From: Sipunculus nudus
Taxonomy: Eukaryota; Annelida; Sipuncula; Golfingiida; Sipunculidae
Assembly: GCA_026874595.1 (NCBI GenBank)
Contig: CM049319.1
Location: 53,396,917 to 53,460,916, forward strand
Length of the DNA stretch: 64,000 nt
Reading direction: 5' to 3'
Both the position numbers and the translations under genes were made by a program. Below are positions 47,969-57,919 of this stretch, in pieces. Within the stretch, counting starts at the first letter, position 1. The number at the start of each line of letters is the position of its first letter. The notes below the pieces were generated by a model. It had not been told where the DNA came from, did not search any database, and saw nothing but the letters and a program-made list of their open reading frames with translations.

Positions 47969-48932
47969 TAGAACGCCTGCTAACGGCCACGCCTCAATAA
48001 CGGTCAATACGTCTTTTACGGTAAGATCTTCCGGTCCCGAATTTTCGACCGTTATATTTCATAATCATTTTGTTGTCAATTACGGCCACTCCTCTATTCC
48101 GTATTACGGCCAGGTCTCTCGGTCCCGCAGGCCGGGAAACGCCTCAATTACGGTCAGGGGCAATGACTCGGTGACATGGGCTCAACAAATCGAGCGGCCA
48201 CTTCTGACCTCAATATCATTACAGAAGTGTCCGGTCTCACATATTCCTGTCTGTTAATGAGTGCCTAGTTAACCACTCGACCGTGACTGAGTTATTTGAC
48301 ACGTAGCCAGCGTCCTACTCCCCCTCTCATCCTCATTAGTATGCACAGTAGAAAGGCATGTGTTTCCACCTGCATGTATGTTTGGGAATCAGTCGTGCGA
48401 CCCGGATCTTAATCAGGGTGTTTGTCATTTAATAAACGAATGACAACCAGCGGGTCGCGATGATTATGTCATCGAATGCAAACAATGCGGCCAACATAGC
48501 ACAATTTATTCATACACGAATAAATATGAATGCAAAATAAACATTGTAACATGTATAAACTTGTTACGCATACTCTGTCCAAATCACTATGACCATTATG
48601 GCAACCAAGAAAAGACATGAACTTGCTCTCAAAGAAAAGGTAGATCTGATCAGGAAGAGTGACTAGAAGAAAAGCAGCCGACAGCTAGCAGAAATATATG
48701 GTGTCGGCCAAACTCAAGTTCAAAACATACAAAGAGGAAGCGAGAGGTCATGGAACAGTATGAAGAAAATACTCTGTATATACATTTATTTTCTTTTTAT
48801 TGTATTAAAGATTTGAACTTGGTGTCGTGTTACATTTTAACCCCCCTATCCTGGTCAGGTCCTGTATAACGGCCACTCCTGTATTAAAGCCACTTTCATC
48901 CAGTCCCGATGGTGTCCGTAATACAGGCGTTC

Positions 48933-48936
<4 letters not shown>
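47966..48936 (+). mobile_element. Tigger/pogo-like element inserted in a TA microsatellite
   Basis: Terminal repeats: AGTAGAACGCCTG at the left (from 47967) is matched by CAGGCGTTCTACT at the right (48924-48936), with further imperfect pairing inward. Both ends abut TA repeats, consistent with TA-targeted Tc1/mariner/pogo insertion. Only the start of a transposase remains (see 48598-48760). Confidence 0.8.
48598..48760 (+). pseudogene. Truncated pogo/Tigger transposase N-terminus (CENP-B-type HTH)
   Basis: Starts MATKKRHELALKEKVDLIRK, then an in-frame stop TAG after KSD, then SSRQLAEIYGVGQTQVQNI. This is the first helix-turn-helix of CENP-B/Tigger-type transposases (recognition helix GVGQTQVQNI). 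The second DNA-binding domain and the DDE catalytic domain are absent. It is dead by both the stop and the truncation. Confidence 0.8.

Positions 48937-49003
<67 letters not shown>
48936..49003. repeat. (AT)n-(GT)n compound microsatellite
   Basis: The right arm of the TA array passes into a GT array (about 48983-49003). Confidence 0.9.
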
Positions 49004-49012
<9 letters not shown>

Positions 49013-49577
49013 AGGAAAGTCATAGGCGTCATAATATCATTTTCAATGGTGTGTGTGTGGGGGGGGGGGGCAAACATTTTCGGAGGGTGTCATGTTGAAA
49101 GAAATGGGGCGGGGAGGGGGGGGGGGGGGGATGGTGGACTGGGCATATTCATATATAATGGGTATTCACTAATGAAAATTGCTACAGAACTCTTCATACA
49201 AGGATACTAACTAGCTAGGTAGAAATCTGTGTGTGTGTGTGGGGGGGGGGGGGGGTGTTGGGGAGGGGTGTGGGAGGGGCCGACGATGGGGAATATTTAA
49301 AAAAATTATATAAAATTTTCAGGCCTTAGGGAAAATATAAACAATACAAGTTTATACAATACAAAATTTATTAATGGAGAAAAATTGGGTGGAGTGCAAA
49401 ACTATACATTTATTCCCTCCCCCCCCCCCCTTCCACGCCGATGCAAATGGTGCCACATATTTTGTTTAATTTCAGTCTGCAGCTCTGCTTGCATTGTCAT
49501 GAAGGGGTTTAATTATTTTCATGAACTGTTTTTCAGTTGCAACTTAGTATAAACACAAAATGCTTAAGGGTGGCATA

Positions 49578-50418
49578 TGTACCGTTTCTTTGCTCTGTTT
49601 ATACCGCTTCCCAAGCTTGTATTACATTTTTCCGGAGGTAGAAATCCGAATAGGAACCCTGACTGGAATATTATAATGAGCCGTCACAAGATTAGGGGAG
49701 GAGGAAGATTATGAGCAATCGATGGGAAGAAAAACAGCCGCAGACGATAAACAATAACAAATACAATACAATACAAATACAATACAAAATATTATTTTAC
49801 GTCGGTTTTGATAAACAAAGACAATATTAGCCATGCATAAGCTAATATGACCGACCACACTCCAATAACACATAAATTTAAGTTGAATAGTTTCAGATAT
49901 TAAAATAATAATAAAATACATTAACATACATAAAATAAGTAACACAAATCTGATCAGTGTTGAGGATCAGGATTAAGCATGAAGTTGTATGAATGCGAAT
50001 ATCATTGGATTAGAATCTTATAAATTACAGTTACAAGTTCATTTTGAAAAAGTGACAATAAGGTATGAAGCGACATAAATTGGAGAAGACTTACGGCTAA
50101 GAAGGTTGTCGATTTTGACCACATGAGATTAAGTATTGCACATATTACAACTGCAGGATGTCCCTTTCCAGTACGAAAAACAAGGAGTTTAATCCACGAA
50201 GTACAGTAGGTTGTTGACAACTCACTGACTGCTCCACTCGGTCAAGCCTAGACCTATAAATCGTATTTCCTTCCAGAATCGGCATAACGTCCAACGATCG
50301 TCAAAATCGCCCTTTAGTCTACAGCTTCACTTCCGATCAACGTCGTGATGACGTCTTCAGCTGGACGTGCACTTGCTCCCAGCAAAGAAGACTCACAAAA
50401 AAACCTCTCTACCCAACA
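49578..50418 (-). repeat. 3' LTR of the gypsy element, carrying an insertion
   Basis: It matches the LTR at 52101-52481 on both sides of a roughly 425-bp insertion (about 49763-50185) that begins with AATACA-type repeats. Shared blocks: CGCTTCCCAAGC, ACGATAAACAATAA, AGTTTAATCCACGA, ACAGTAGGTTGTTGAC and CGTCAAAATCGCC or close variants. Confidence 0.8.
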
Positions 50419-50624
50419 ACTGGGAACCAGGGCCTCCTGGTACCGGTACTGCACTTGCAGAGGTCCCTCGGGTAGGAGCAGCTGCTCCGCCGCAATCCAC
50501 GTCCTCCTCAAACCCGGCTCCTGACAAACATGCAAACTATGCAACTGTTCGATTCTATATCTGTCTATCATCCCATTAGACTGCGTCATGTGACGGCACA
50601 TGTCTTAAATAGATTACTCTCGAG

Positions 50625-51090
50625 GTCTTACCCCTGATCTGTGTGGATGACCCGAGGCACTCCTAGCCTACATACCCATTCATCAACAACTACCCTGGCA
50701 ACAGTCTACGCTGTGTGATCGGGTAGGGCATAGGACTCTATCCTCTTGTTGAAGTAGTCACCTGTCACCAAGGTGAACTGATTCCCAGATCGAGAATTCG
50801 ACAGGAGTCTCATGACGTTCAAAGCGATTCTTTCTGGGGGAAGCCTGCCACCTCTTGTTTGAGTGGTGCCTTGTTGCTCTTTTGTCTGGGCTTCCGGGCC
50901 CCACAGTCTCTTCACCGCTCGCACCACTATTCTACATCTCATCGTCAACCAGACCATGTTGTGGAGGGTTTTGGAGACTCCAAGATGCCCACCCGTTTTG
51001 TGGTAATGCAGTTGCATTATTAATCTCTTTCCGGATCTCAGTTGGAGCCAACAATTGATAGATAGATTCTGTCCTGGCGGTCTGATCAAA
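50625..51090 (-). pseudogene. Gypsy integrase remnant
   Basis: On the - strand GGHLGVSKTL is the His-containing part of the integrase zinc-binding domain; the two downstream zinc Cys residues are not seen. The catalytic core follows with SRSGNQFTLVTGDYF (first catalytic Asp, near 50760) and, after a stop, LGVPRVIHTDQG (second catalytic Asp, 50631-50645). The region after the second Asp is broken, so the catalytic Glu is missing. Confidence 0.85.
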
Positions 51091-51410
51091 TTTACGGCAT
51101 TGCGGATCTCCAGGATATTCCATTAGCTCCAAAGGGCCTTGAGATCCCGTCCTTCATGAGATTTTTCGTACCACTCCGGTCGATCTCGCCCAAACATTAT
51201 CCAGCGTCGGATCTTAGCGATACCTGCATCTTCGGATTGGAGTTGGCTCAGCTGAACAACACTCCAGTTGTCTAACCAATTTGATAGAGCAGCCTGCTAA
51301 ATGTCGTTGTCTAGCCCGTTGGATTAGCAGCCTGCTCAGAGTCTGCCTCAGCTGTCGTCATCCTCGTTTTCTTGGACCCAGTGGTTGCTGCACGGCAATC
51401 ATGTCGCCTG

Positions 51411-51465
51411 CACTGAGTGCACTGTTGTCTAGTGATTCCATCGGCATTTCCATGTTTGGCTTCAG
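51411..51465 (-). pseudogene. RNase H C-terminal remnant
   Basis: KHGNADGITRQQCTQC on the - strand matches the HGNADGLSR-type end of gypsy RNase H, directly upstream of the integrase in element order. Confidence 0.75.
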
Positions 51466-51759
51466 GACAGTGATGTATTGCCTCTCTCCGGCAGCTGTCG
51501 CACGTTTTAGCCCGTAACATGTACCGCTTCTGTTCCGTATTGAGGATCCCTAACCTCATGTCAATTAGGCAACCAGCATCTCACTTAAAATATATTCCAA
51601 TAATTCCTTTAAAAGAACCCTTCTTGATGATTACAAAAGTGCGGTTCCATACTTGGATACCAAACCGATATTTCAAATCAGTCTCTCCTTTGATGCCCAT
51701 TTGTTCTCAAAAGGTGGTGCAGATGTCACAACCTGAAACTGCACCCTATGCCTGATGTA

Positions 51760-51840
51760 ATTCGGAAGCTTCCGGAAGAACGAGTAGTCCAGTAAGGTCA
51801 TATCAGAACCACTATCAACCAGGGCGTCAACAGCTCTATT
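51760..51840 (-). pseudogene. Gypsy aspartyl protease remnant
   Basis: AVDALVDSGSDMTLLDYSFF on the - strand contains the DSG active site with the hydrophobic residues usual around it (LVDSGS at about 51802-51822). Confidence 0.8.
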
Positions 51841-51939
51841 TTGAACGACACCTATGAACCATCCGCCCTTTATGCTGGTGGTTCCCTGGGCGCTCCTATT
51901 TGGCTTCGTCCAATCGAATGGTTTCTTTCATCCTGCTGG

Positions 51940-51981
51940 ACAGTTTCTCCTGAAGTGGCCAGGCTGACCATAACCAAAACA
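51940..51981 (-). pseudogene. Gag zinc knuckle with one Cys replaced
   Basis: CFGYGQPGHFRRNC on the - strand fits the C-x2-C-x4-H-x4-C knuckle spacing, but the second Cys is Tyr, a TGT-to-TAT type change. Confidence 0.75.
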
Positions 51982-52080
51982 AAGTTTTGCCGGTCCACGA
52001 TCCGAACTAGTCTTCCCCTGGGGTGGGTTCCATTAATTTCCGGCCTCTCACGCACCACTATCGCTCGGGGCAGCCACCCT

Positions 52081-52100
52081 AGTCCCATGTTGGGCGCCAA
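52081..52100 (-). other. Primer-binding site of the gypsy element
   Basis: On the - strand TGGCGCCCAACATGGGAC follows the end of the 5' LTR after one or two bases. The TGGCGCCC start is the usual primer-binding sequence for a tRNA-Lys-type primer. Confidence 0.65.
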
Positions 52101-52481
52101 TATACCGTTTCATTACTCTATATCGCTTCCCAAGCCGGTGTTACAATTTCCTGGAGGTACAAATCCATATATGAACAAAATGCTAGGGGGGGGGGGGGGG
52201 TTGACCAACCGATGAAGAAACTAGCCGAAGACGATAAACAATAATAAAGAGTTTAATCCACGACTTACAGTAGGTTGTTGACCACTCACTGGCTGCTTCA
52301 CAGCAGTCAATAAAGCCTAGACCTTTCGTGTTTCCTTCCAAACTCACCACAACGTCCAACGCTTGTCAAAATCGCCTTTCAGTTCACAGCTTTGAACGTC
52401 GTGCGGACGGGCACCTGCTCCTTGCAAAGTAGACTGGTATCTACTCACTAACAAACTTCTACCTACCCCAAATTCGCTACA
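52101..52481 (-). repeat. 5' LTR of the gypsy element
   Basis: 381 bp. On the - strand it begins TGTAGCGAATTTGGGG and ends CGGTATA, next to the primer-binding site. It contains a G15 run (52186-52200). Confidence 0.8.
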
Positions 52482-52741
52482 GCATATATGTATGACCATC
52501 TGATTATACTAGCAGTTTTTAATTTAGTGTTTGCCCCGTTGTTTCATTTGGTCTGCTATACTATTTCAAAACTAAATAAAACCATTATGAATACTGTGCT
52601 ACCAAATTTTTAGGGATCAGAGCGTCTTTGTCAGTCTCTGACGTTGCATTCTTAAATTCCCCTTGTGGCCAACGTGTTTTTGGAATACTCGAGAAGAGCC
52701 CAACAAACTGCTCTTGGACTTCTGTTTTGTTAATATGGGAC

Positions 52742-52815
52742 GGCTTCTGTAGCTGAGGGGTAGAGCACATCAGTTCTGTTTCAATCACAAACGATTGCGC
52801 CTTTCGGCGGTTTCC
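52742..52815 (+). repeat. tRNA-derived SINE head
   Basis: TAGCTGAGGGGTAGAGC is a close match to a tRNA A box, and AAACGATTGCGCC about 40 bases on is a degenerate B box. It does not fold as an intact tRNA. The body may continue to about 52910. Confidence 0.45.
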
Positions 52816-53224
52816 TCCGGGTTATGACCCAGGATTGGGGATGACACACGCAGGACCCGCAGGTTTGGTACACCAAACCTTGTTGATAATCGAGTAAATG
52901 CCCCTGTCACGTAGTCCGAAACCGGAATAGAACTATTCAGATGTATATAGGAGTTAGTCAAGAAAGAGTTAAACTGGAGACGTCAACCTGCACAAAAGCA
53001 ATCTTAAAAAAAACAAGGCCTACAGGCCTAGTGCGGACCTGTGCTGTGCCACGGTTTCATTGCACCAGGTGTAATGCTTCCATGTTTGATCATTACTTTT
53101 AAAGTACATATGTAACGTAACATGTATATGAACAATGCAGGTACTACACATTTTGTTCAAGAACAAATTACAAAAATACACTGCTGAAATACTGGAAGGG
53201 TTCACACAACAAAAATATGATTGA

Positions 53225-53505
53225 TGGTGGTGCCATCAGTCTTGTATGTTAGAAGCTATATACATATGCCCTATTTCAGGCTGATTTATCATACCCCTCC
53301 TGAGAAGTAAGCAGGAACATACTGTGCAAAAATTGTATACCACAAAGCTGTCCAATATGTATGAATATGCGCAATTTCAGGCTGATATATCAAATCCATT
53401 CTGAGAAAAAAAAACAAAACAAAAAAAAAACAGGCATATACACTGTTAGAAGTCATTGTAGGTGGCACCAACAGTCTTGTTAACGAGAAAGCCATCTATG
53501 ATGCA
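53225..53505 (+). repeat. Tandem GGTGGCRCCA-type repeat block
   Basis: Two or three units with GGTGGTGCCATCAGTCTTG or AGGTGGCACCAACAGTCTTG, CAAAGCTGTCCA, TATGCGCAATTTCAGGCTGAT and an A-rich break. They match the core units of the Helentron-like element at 34200-34660. Confidence 0.6.
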
Positions 53506-53747
53506 TGGACAGGTCAAGCTATCAGGCACTTCTCTTGAGTCAGGTGCACGGGGCTGACCAGGCTTATGTGAGGAAGGCAGTTGCCCCGAGTGAAGCGGAA
53601 CAAATTACTCCCTGCAGCTACGGCACGGAGTGAACTCATGATCTGCACCTAGCCGCACTGATTGACCTCTTGACCTGTACCTGGCTACACTGAATGAACT
53701 TTTGAACTGTTGCATAACCTAACACAGTTCGCAGTCTGCCAAAGTTT

Positions 53748-54080
53748 TTAGGGCAAGAGGCACTCGTGAGATGTCAACATGCAGCCTTGAGGGGCATGGC
53801 ACCAATGCGGTGTCCACATGCAGCTTTGATTGGCATGGCACCCGTGAGGTGTCCACATGCAGCCTTGAGGGGCATGGCACCCTTGAGGTGATAACATGCA
53901 GACTTGAGGAAATGGAGCTGAATTGTCCTTATGATCCCTGAAAGACACTTGGCTTGGGTGAATTCTTGACCTGTACCTAGATGTATTTACTGAACTCTTG
54001 TCCTGCTGCCTATAATCTGATACAGTTGGCAGTCTTCCAAAGCTATATATAGAATCATACTGACCTTTGACTTGTTGCAA
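53748..54080 (-). other. 110-codon open frame over a 39-bp tandem repeat
   Basis: Four 39-bp units (ACATGCAG at 53777, 53816, 53855 and 53894, spacing exactly 39) keep one frame on the - strand and encode a Cys/His-rich 13-residue repeat of the type GCHAPQGCMWTPH. It starts at an ATG but no domain is recognised and no splice context was established. It could be a repeat by-product or a small repeat protein. Confidence 0.25.
53765..53920. repeat. 39-bp minisatellite, four units
   Basis: Period exactly 39 bp over four units, with TCCACATGCAGCCTTGAGG and GGCATGGCACC blocks. Confidence 0.9.
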
Positions 54081-54409
54081 AATCTGAATAGTTGGCAGTC
54101 TGCCAAGCTATTCATAGATACAAACACCATCTTGGTCTGTTGGTAAATCTGTTTACACTTACTTAAAGATTTTGGCTATGACTTTCTTTTTTTCAAGCTG
54201 ACATATCCATAAGATTGTGTCCTTTCACTGTTATTGGTCCTATAATTCTGCCAATAATCATTTAAGTAAACTTGAACAAAGGCCTCCCAAGGGTCATTTT
54301 TGTGTAATGTCAAAGAAGTTGAACCAACAGTTTTGCAGAAGCAGACTATGTCGGTCCTCAGTTTGAAATAGTCTTACTAATGGTCACAAGACCAATTTAT
54401 ACAGCTAAG

Positions 54410-55245
54410 ATAATTCTTGTGAAAAATTAAATGATTCAGCTCAACAGTTTCATTATAATCTATTTTAAAACTGAAAATGGCTAAAATGATGGTTTTTCTC
54501 CGTAAAAACAGGTTGATATAGGTGGCGCCACAAAAACTACAATTTCAAATATGAGTCATGTGACCAACATTTGCACAAAACTTGATGTCGATTCCGAGAT
54601 TGTTATTTCAGTATGCTAAATTGGTGAAAATGACAAGTTCAAATTCCTGTAACTCCGCCGGAATTCATCAAACACAAACCATTTGAACAAACTCTGGGAT
54701 AATTTCTGTGAAATATTGAACCATTCGGCTGAATGATTTCAGAGAAGAAGATTTTTAAAGGTGTTTTTAGCGTTTTCCCCGTTAAATGTATGTTATGCAG
54801 ATGGCGCCACAAAGCGATCAATTCCTGAACATTGGATATGTGTCGGATATTTGCAAAATTTGGGGATGCTAGCTTCTGCTATTCCTGAGGAACTATGGGT
54901 TAATGTACTAATGGCCGATGATCCTCGTATAGAAAAGCTTGGTGCAGATGGCGTCACCAATGCCTCAGATTTATAGTGTCATGTGACCAACATTTCCATA
55001 AAGTTTGGTGAAGATCGCTCAAATGTTTCTGATATTGTAATTTTAGTATCTTTTTCTTGCAAATGACAAAATTCAGCTTCGGCCAAAATTCACCGAACTG
55101 GAACCATTTGGACAAACTTAAGAGAGATTGTTTCAGAGATTATTCCTTTGAAATATTGATCGATTTGACTGGACAGTTTAGAAGAAGAAGATTTTAAATT
55201 GGTTTCGCTTATCCCCTATAAAATCTAATTAAATGCATATAGTTA
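54410..55245 (+). repeat. Long tandem repeat of about 420 bp with GGTGGCGCCAC blocks
   Basis: GTGACCAACATTT occurs at about 54559 and 54981. Each is followed by AAATTCACCGAAC/GAATTCATCAAAC-like and GAAATATTGA-like blocks, and by an AGAAGAAGATTTT block. GGTGGCGCCACA (54521) and GATGGCGCCACA (about 54800) belong to the same core family as the element at 33911. It is probably a fragment of a Helentron-like core. Confidence 0.55.
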
Positions 55246-55258
55246 AACAAGCCTCAGT

Positions 55259-55280
55259 GGGGGGGGGGGGGGGGGGGGGG
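55259..55280. repeat. G22 mononucleotide tract
   Basis: An uninterrupted run of 22 G, immediately upstream of the 102-bp duplication. Confidence 0.9.
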
Positions 55281-55285
55281 CAGTT

Positions 55286-55489
55286 GAATCTCTGAGATCT
55301 GGGAATTGTGGGCACAACAGTTAGCCTTAAGCCACGTAAATTAAAGCAAGCCATTATGTTCTGTGATTAGAGCTTATATCATAAGAAGAATCTCTGAGAT
55401 CTGGGAATTGTGGGCACAACAGTTAGACTTAAGCCACGTAAATTAAAGCAAGCCATTATGTTCTGTGATTAGAGCTTATATCATAAGAA
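55286..55489 (+). repeat. Recent 102-bp tandem duplication
   Basis: Two adjacent copies (55286-55387 and 55388-55489) differ at essentially one position (TTAGCC versus TTAGAC) within the aligned part. Confidence 0.93.
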
Positions 55490-56450
55490 AAATTCCCACA
55501 GAAATGCAAATTTATAACATGTACTTCAAGAATTTTCCACACTATGGTCACACCCTTCCCCTCGTTATGCTTAGTTGAGGCAAGGCATTTCAACCCCCCC
55601 CCCCCCCCCAACACACACACTTTGCTAAGGGTACGGCCCTGGAGCTAACTAGTGAATGGAGTTGCTGAACCCGATAAACATCACATCCACTAAGCAAGCA
55701 GTCTTTTCTGGTCATCTTGATCTTACCTTTAACCCAGTTTAATATTTATAGACCTTAGTTTTTCTTCTCTATCTCCTCTTAATTTCTCCTAATCTTTGGG
55801 CCTTATGGAAATACATAATAATTAAACATTCACTTAGATATCATCTTTACGGCTGCTGAAGGAGCGCCCAAGGCGGGGATCCGGACTTCCCTAACTACGG
55901 CGCTCCAGCTTAGTAAACATTTCCCGTGTTATTGTGTAGTTTGATTTTGATTTTGTCAGCGCTCACTTTACATTTTTTTTTATTCGACAACCTCAATTCG
56001 ACCTGTTAAAGCATTTAAAGATATTTTTGCCAGTCATGAGGTCTGTGCTAGTCACAAATTTTATCATGCAGAATAATATCAAAACTGACGTGAAAATGAT
56101 GTTTTATTTTTGCATTGCTGGATATTCCCAGAATACCATGAATATTCATTATACATGTATAACGTCATGAGTAAATGTAACACTGCATCTAAATATACAT
56201 TTTGAACAATTAAAATATATACATTCATGAAAGTACGTGTTATGAAAATAGATTTTTACATATAAATGAATGGAATCATGATTTTTCTATGTGCGATATC
56301 CTGTTTTTTGTGAATAAGAAAATCTAGTCGAAATGGCCTACAAAAAAATATCATAATTTGATTAAAAATTCTCAAATTATAATATAATTTACGTAACTGT
56401 TTTGATATTTAATTTTAAATTAGAATTCATTATTATTTGTTAAGCACCTG
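55490..56450. other. Intergenic region, no gene recognised
   Basis: Contains a C16 run (55594-55609) followed by a CA run. Otherwise AT-rich and featureless. Confidence 0.4.
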
Positions 56451-56454
56451 CATG

Positions 56455-56715
56455 GACAAGTGACCCATGGATCACGGTGCTCAGCTGACACAAGTGACCC
56501 ATGGATCACATTGCTCAGCTGACAAAAGTTACCCATAGATCACTGTGCTCAGGCGATAATGGTGAACTATGGATCACTCAGCTGAGACAAGTGACCCATA
56601 GATATCTGTGCCCGGGCGATAAAGGTGAGACATGAATCGCTCAGCTGAGACAAGAGACCCGTGGGTCACCGTCCTAAGCTGATACAAGTGACCCATGGAT
56701 CCTTGTGATCAGAGG
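56455..56715 (+). repeat. 34-bp tandem repeat array related to family C
   Basis: About seven degenerate units of ACAAGTGACCCATGGATCAC plus GGTGCTCAGCTGAC. The first two start at 56456 and 56490. The unit is the opening motif of the 326-bp repeats at 31935. Confidence 0.85.
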
Positions 56716-56801
56716 ATAACCAAGGTTGTATGCTCCTGCATGATTCAGTTTTGGCAAACACCACCAGTGTTTTCAGAATGAACCTGTTGCAAAACTTAGT
56801 A

Positions 56802-57917
56802 CAAAGAAGTCTCGTTATAACGGGATCCGGTACAACGGAAGACTCGAGTTACAGACAAATCTCTAGGGAACGAACGAGTGAAAGTTAAAATTGGCTTCGA
56901 TATTACGGAAAACTCGTGTTCCGGATCCGAACGGACTTACATGAAACAAAATGAAACTCGCCGATATACTCAGAATCGTTATAACGAACTTGAGTGGCGG
57001 CGGTCAGGTCCAAGTTTCCCCAGTCGTTTGATCTTTGTTAAACCCAGCCGACAATGACAGGCTAATTATACATGACAGGGCAGGTTTTCACACCCAGGCC
57101 ATAGTCGAGTGGTTATGTCATGGCTGTTTACTTCCTGTTTTGGTTGAGCGCACCCGTGTTCACTTCCCAATAGTCTCCCAGATTTTCTGAGCGTAGCAGA
57201 CAAGTGGTCCGGTGTCGCTAGCTATTCAAGCCAGGTGATTCGATTTCGCGGGGGGAAGCATAGGGAACTTGGGAAGGCGCTCTTCATGTTGGTGAAGACA
57301 CATGGGGTTGCCATCAACGACGAAATGCTCGTTTTGCCAGGGGCAACACCAGAAAACCAAGGATCCCCCGAAGAGAACGAAACTTGCTTCGTCCAGGCAC
57401 TGGAGGCAGACATCAGGAGTCTTTTTGTATGGATACGCCACTGGGAGCGAAGCAGTAAGCCGCGGTTGATTCAGCTGCAGAAATCGAAGCCGAGTTGGAC
57501 AATGCAAGTATTCTATCGGTCATCGGAGAAAAAGCGGACCAGGAGGAGGATGGTGACACAGACGGAGACGATAATGATTCGCCGGTTGAACCTGTAAAGA
57601 AGGCTGATGCCTGAGATTGTCTGCAGGCCGCGATCAGGTTCTTCGAACAGCAACCAGACGCTGCAGATAGGGCTAACATACTGGAGAATCCTTGGCATGT
57701 CGCCACAGTGCTGGATTCAAAGTACGGTTGTAAACAGGCTAGCATCACGGATTTTGGTTCTTTTTGGATGAATGTTCACATGTGTGCGTGTGTACTTTAA
57801 TCAATTTTCTACCATGCAACATAAACGACATACTCCGAAATTTCATTACAACGGAAATTCGATTTAGGGAACTAATTCCCATGGAACAAACATGTTCGCT
57901 ATAACGAGACTCCACTG
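56802..57917 (+). mobile_element. Tigger/pogo-like element, degenerate
   Basis: The left end, CAAAGAAGTCTCGTTATAACG, matches the right end inverted (CAGTGGAGTCTCGTTATAGCG on the - strand), with 4 mismatches in 21. Both ends are flanked by TA (56800-56801 and 57918-57919). Interior fragments look like a Tc5/CENP-B-type transposase. Confidence 0.8.
57235..57720 (+). pseudogene. Decayed Tigger-type transposase fragments
   Basis: HRELGKALFMLVKTHGVAIN followed by DEML matches the second (Tc5-type) DNA-binding helix region of Tigger transposases (ELEKAL-x-WF...GVPI pattern). After frame changes and a stop, LQAAIRFFEQQ (about 57620-57652) resembles the C-terminal tail of the same family. The catalytic domain between is missing. 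Not a functional gene. Confidence 0.55.
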
Positions 57918-57919
57918 TA

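Larger units (their letters stand above)
49578..52481 (-). mobile_element. Degenerate Ty3/gypsy LTR retrotransposon lacking RT
   Basis: The element is bounded by a 5-bp target duplication GCATA (49573-49577 and 52482-52486) and has TG...CA-type LTR ends. On the - strand the order is 5' LTR (52481-52101), primer-binding site, gag CCHC knuckle, protease, RNase H tail, integrase, 3' LTR (50418-49578). The reverse transcriptase and most of RNase H are missing between about 51560 and 51640, an internal deletion. Multiple stops show it is inactive. Confidence 0.88.

Noticed and set aside
48805-49210. Open frames on both strands reading through TA/GT arrays
   Set aside because: Translation is alternating IY/VC dipeptides from microsatellite sequence, not a gene.
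52742-52815. Possible functional tRNA gene
   Set aside because: The A box is good but the B box is degenerate and no acceptor stem pairs. It was called as a SINE head instead.
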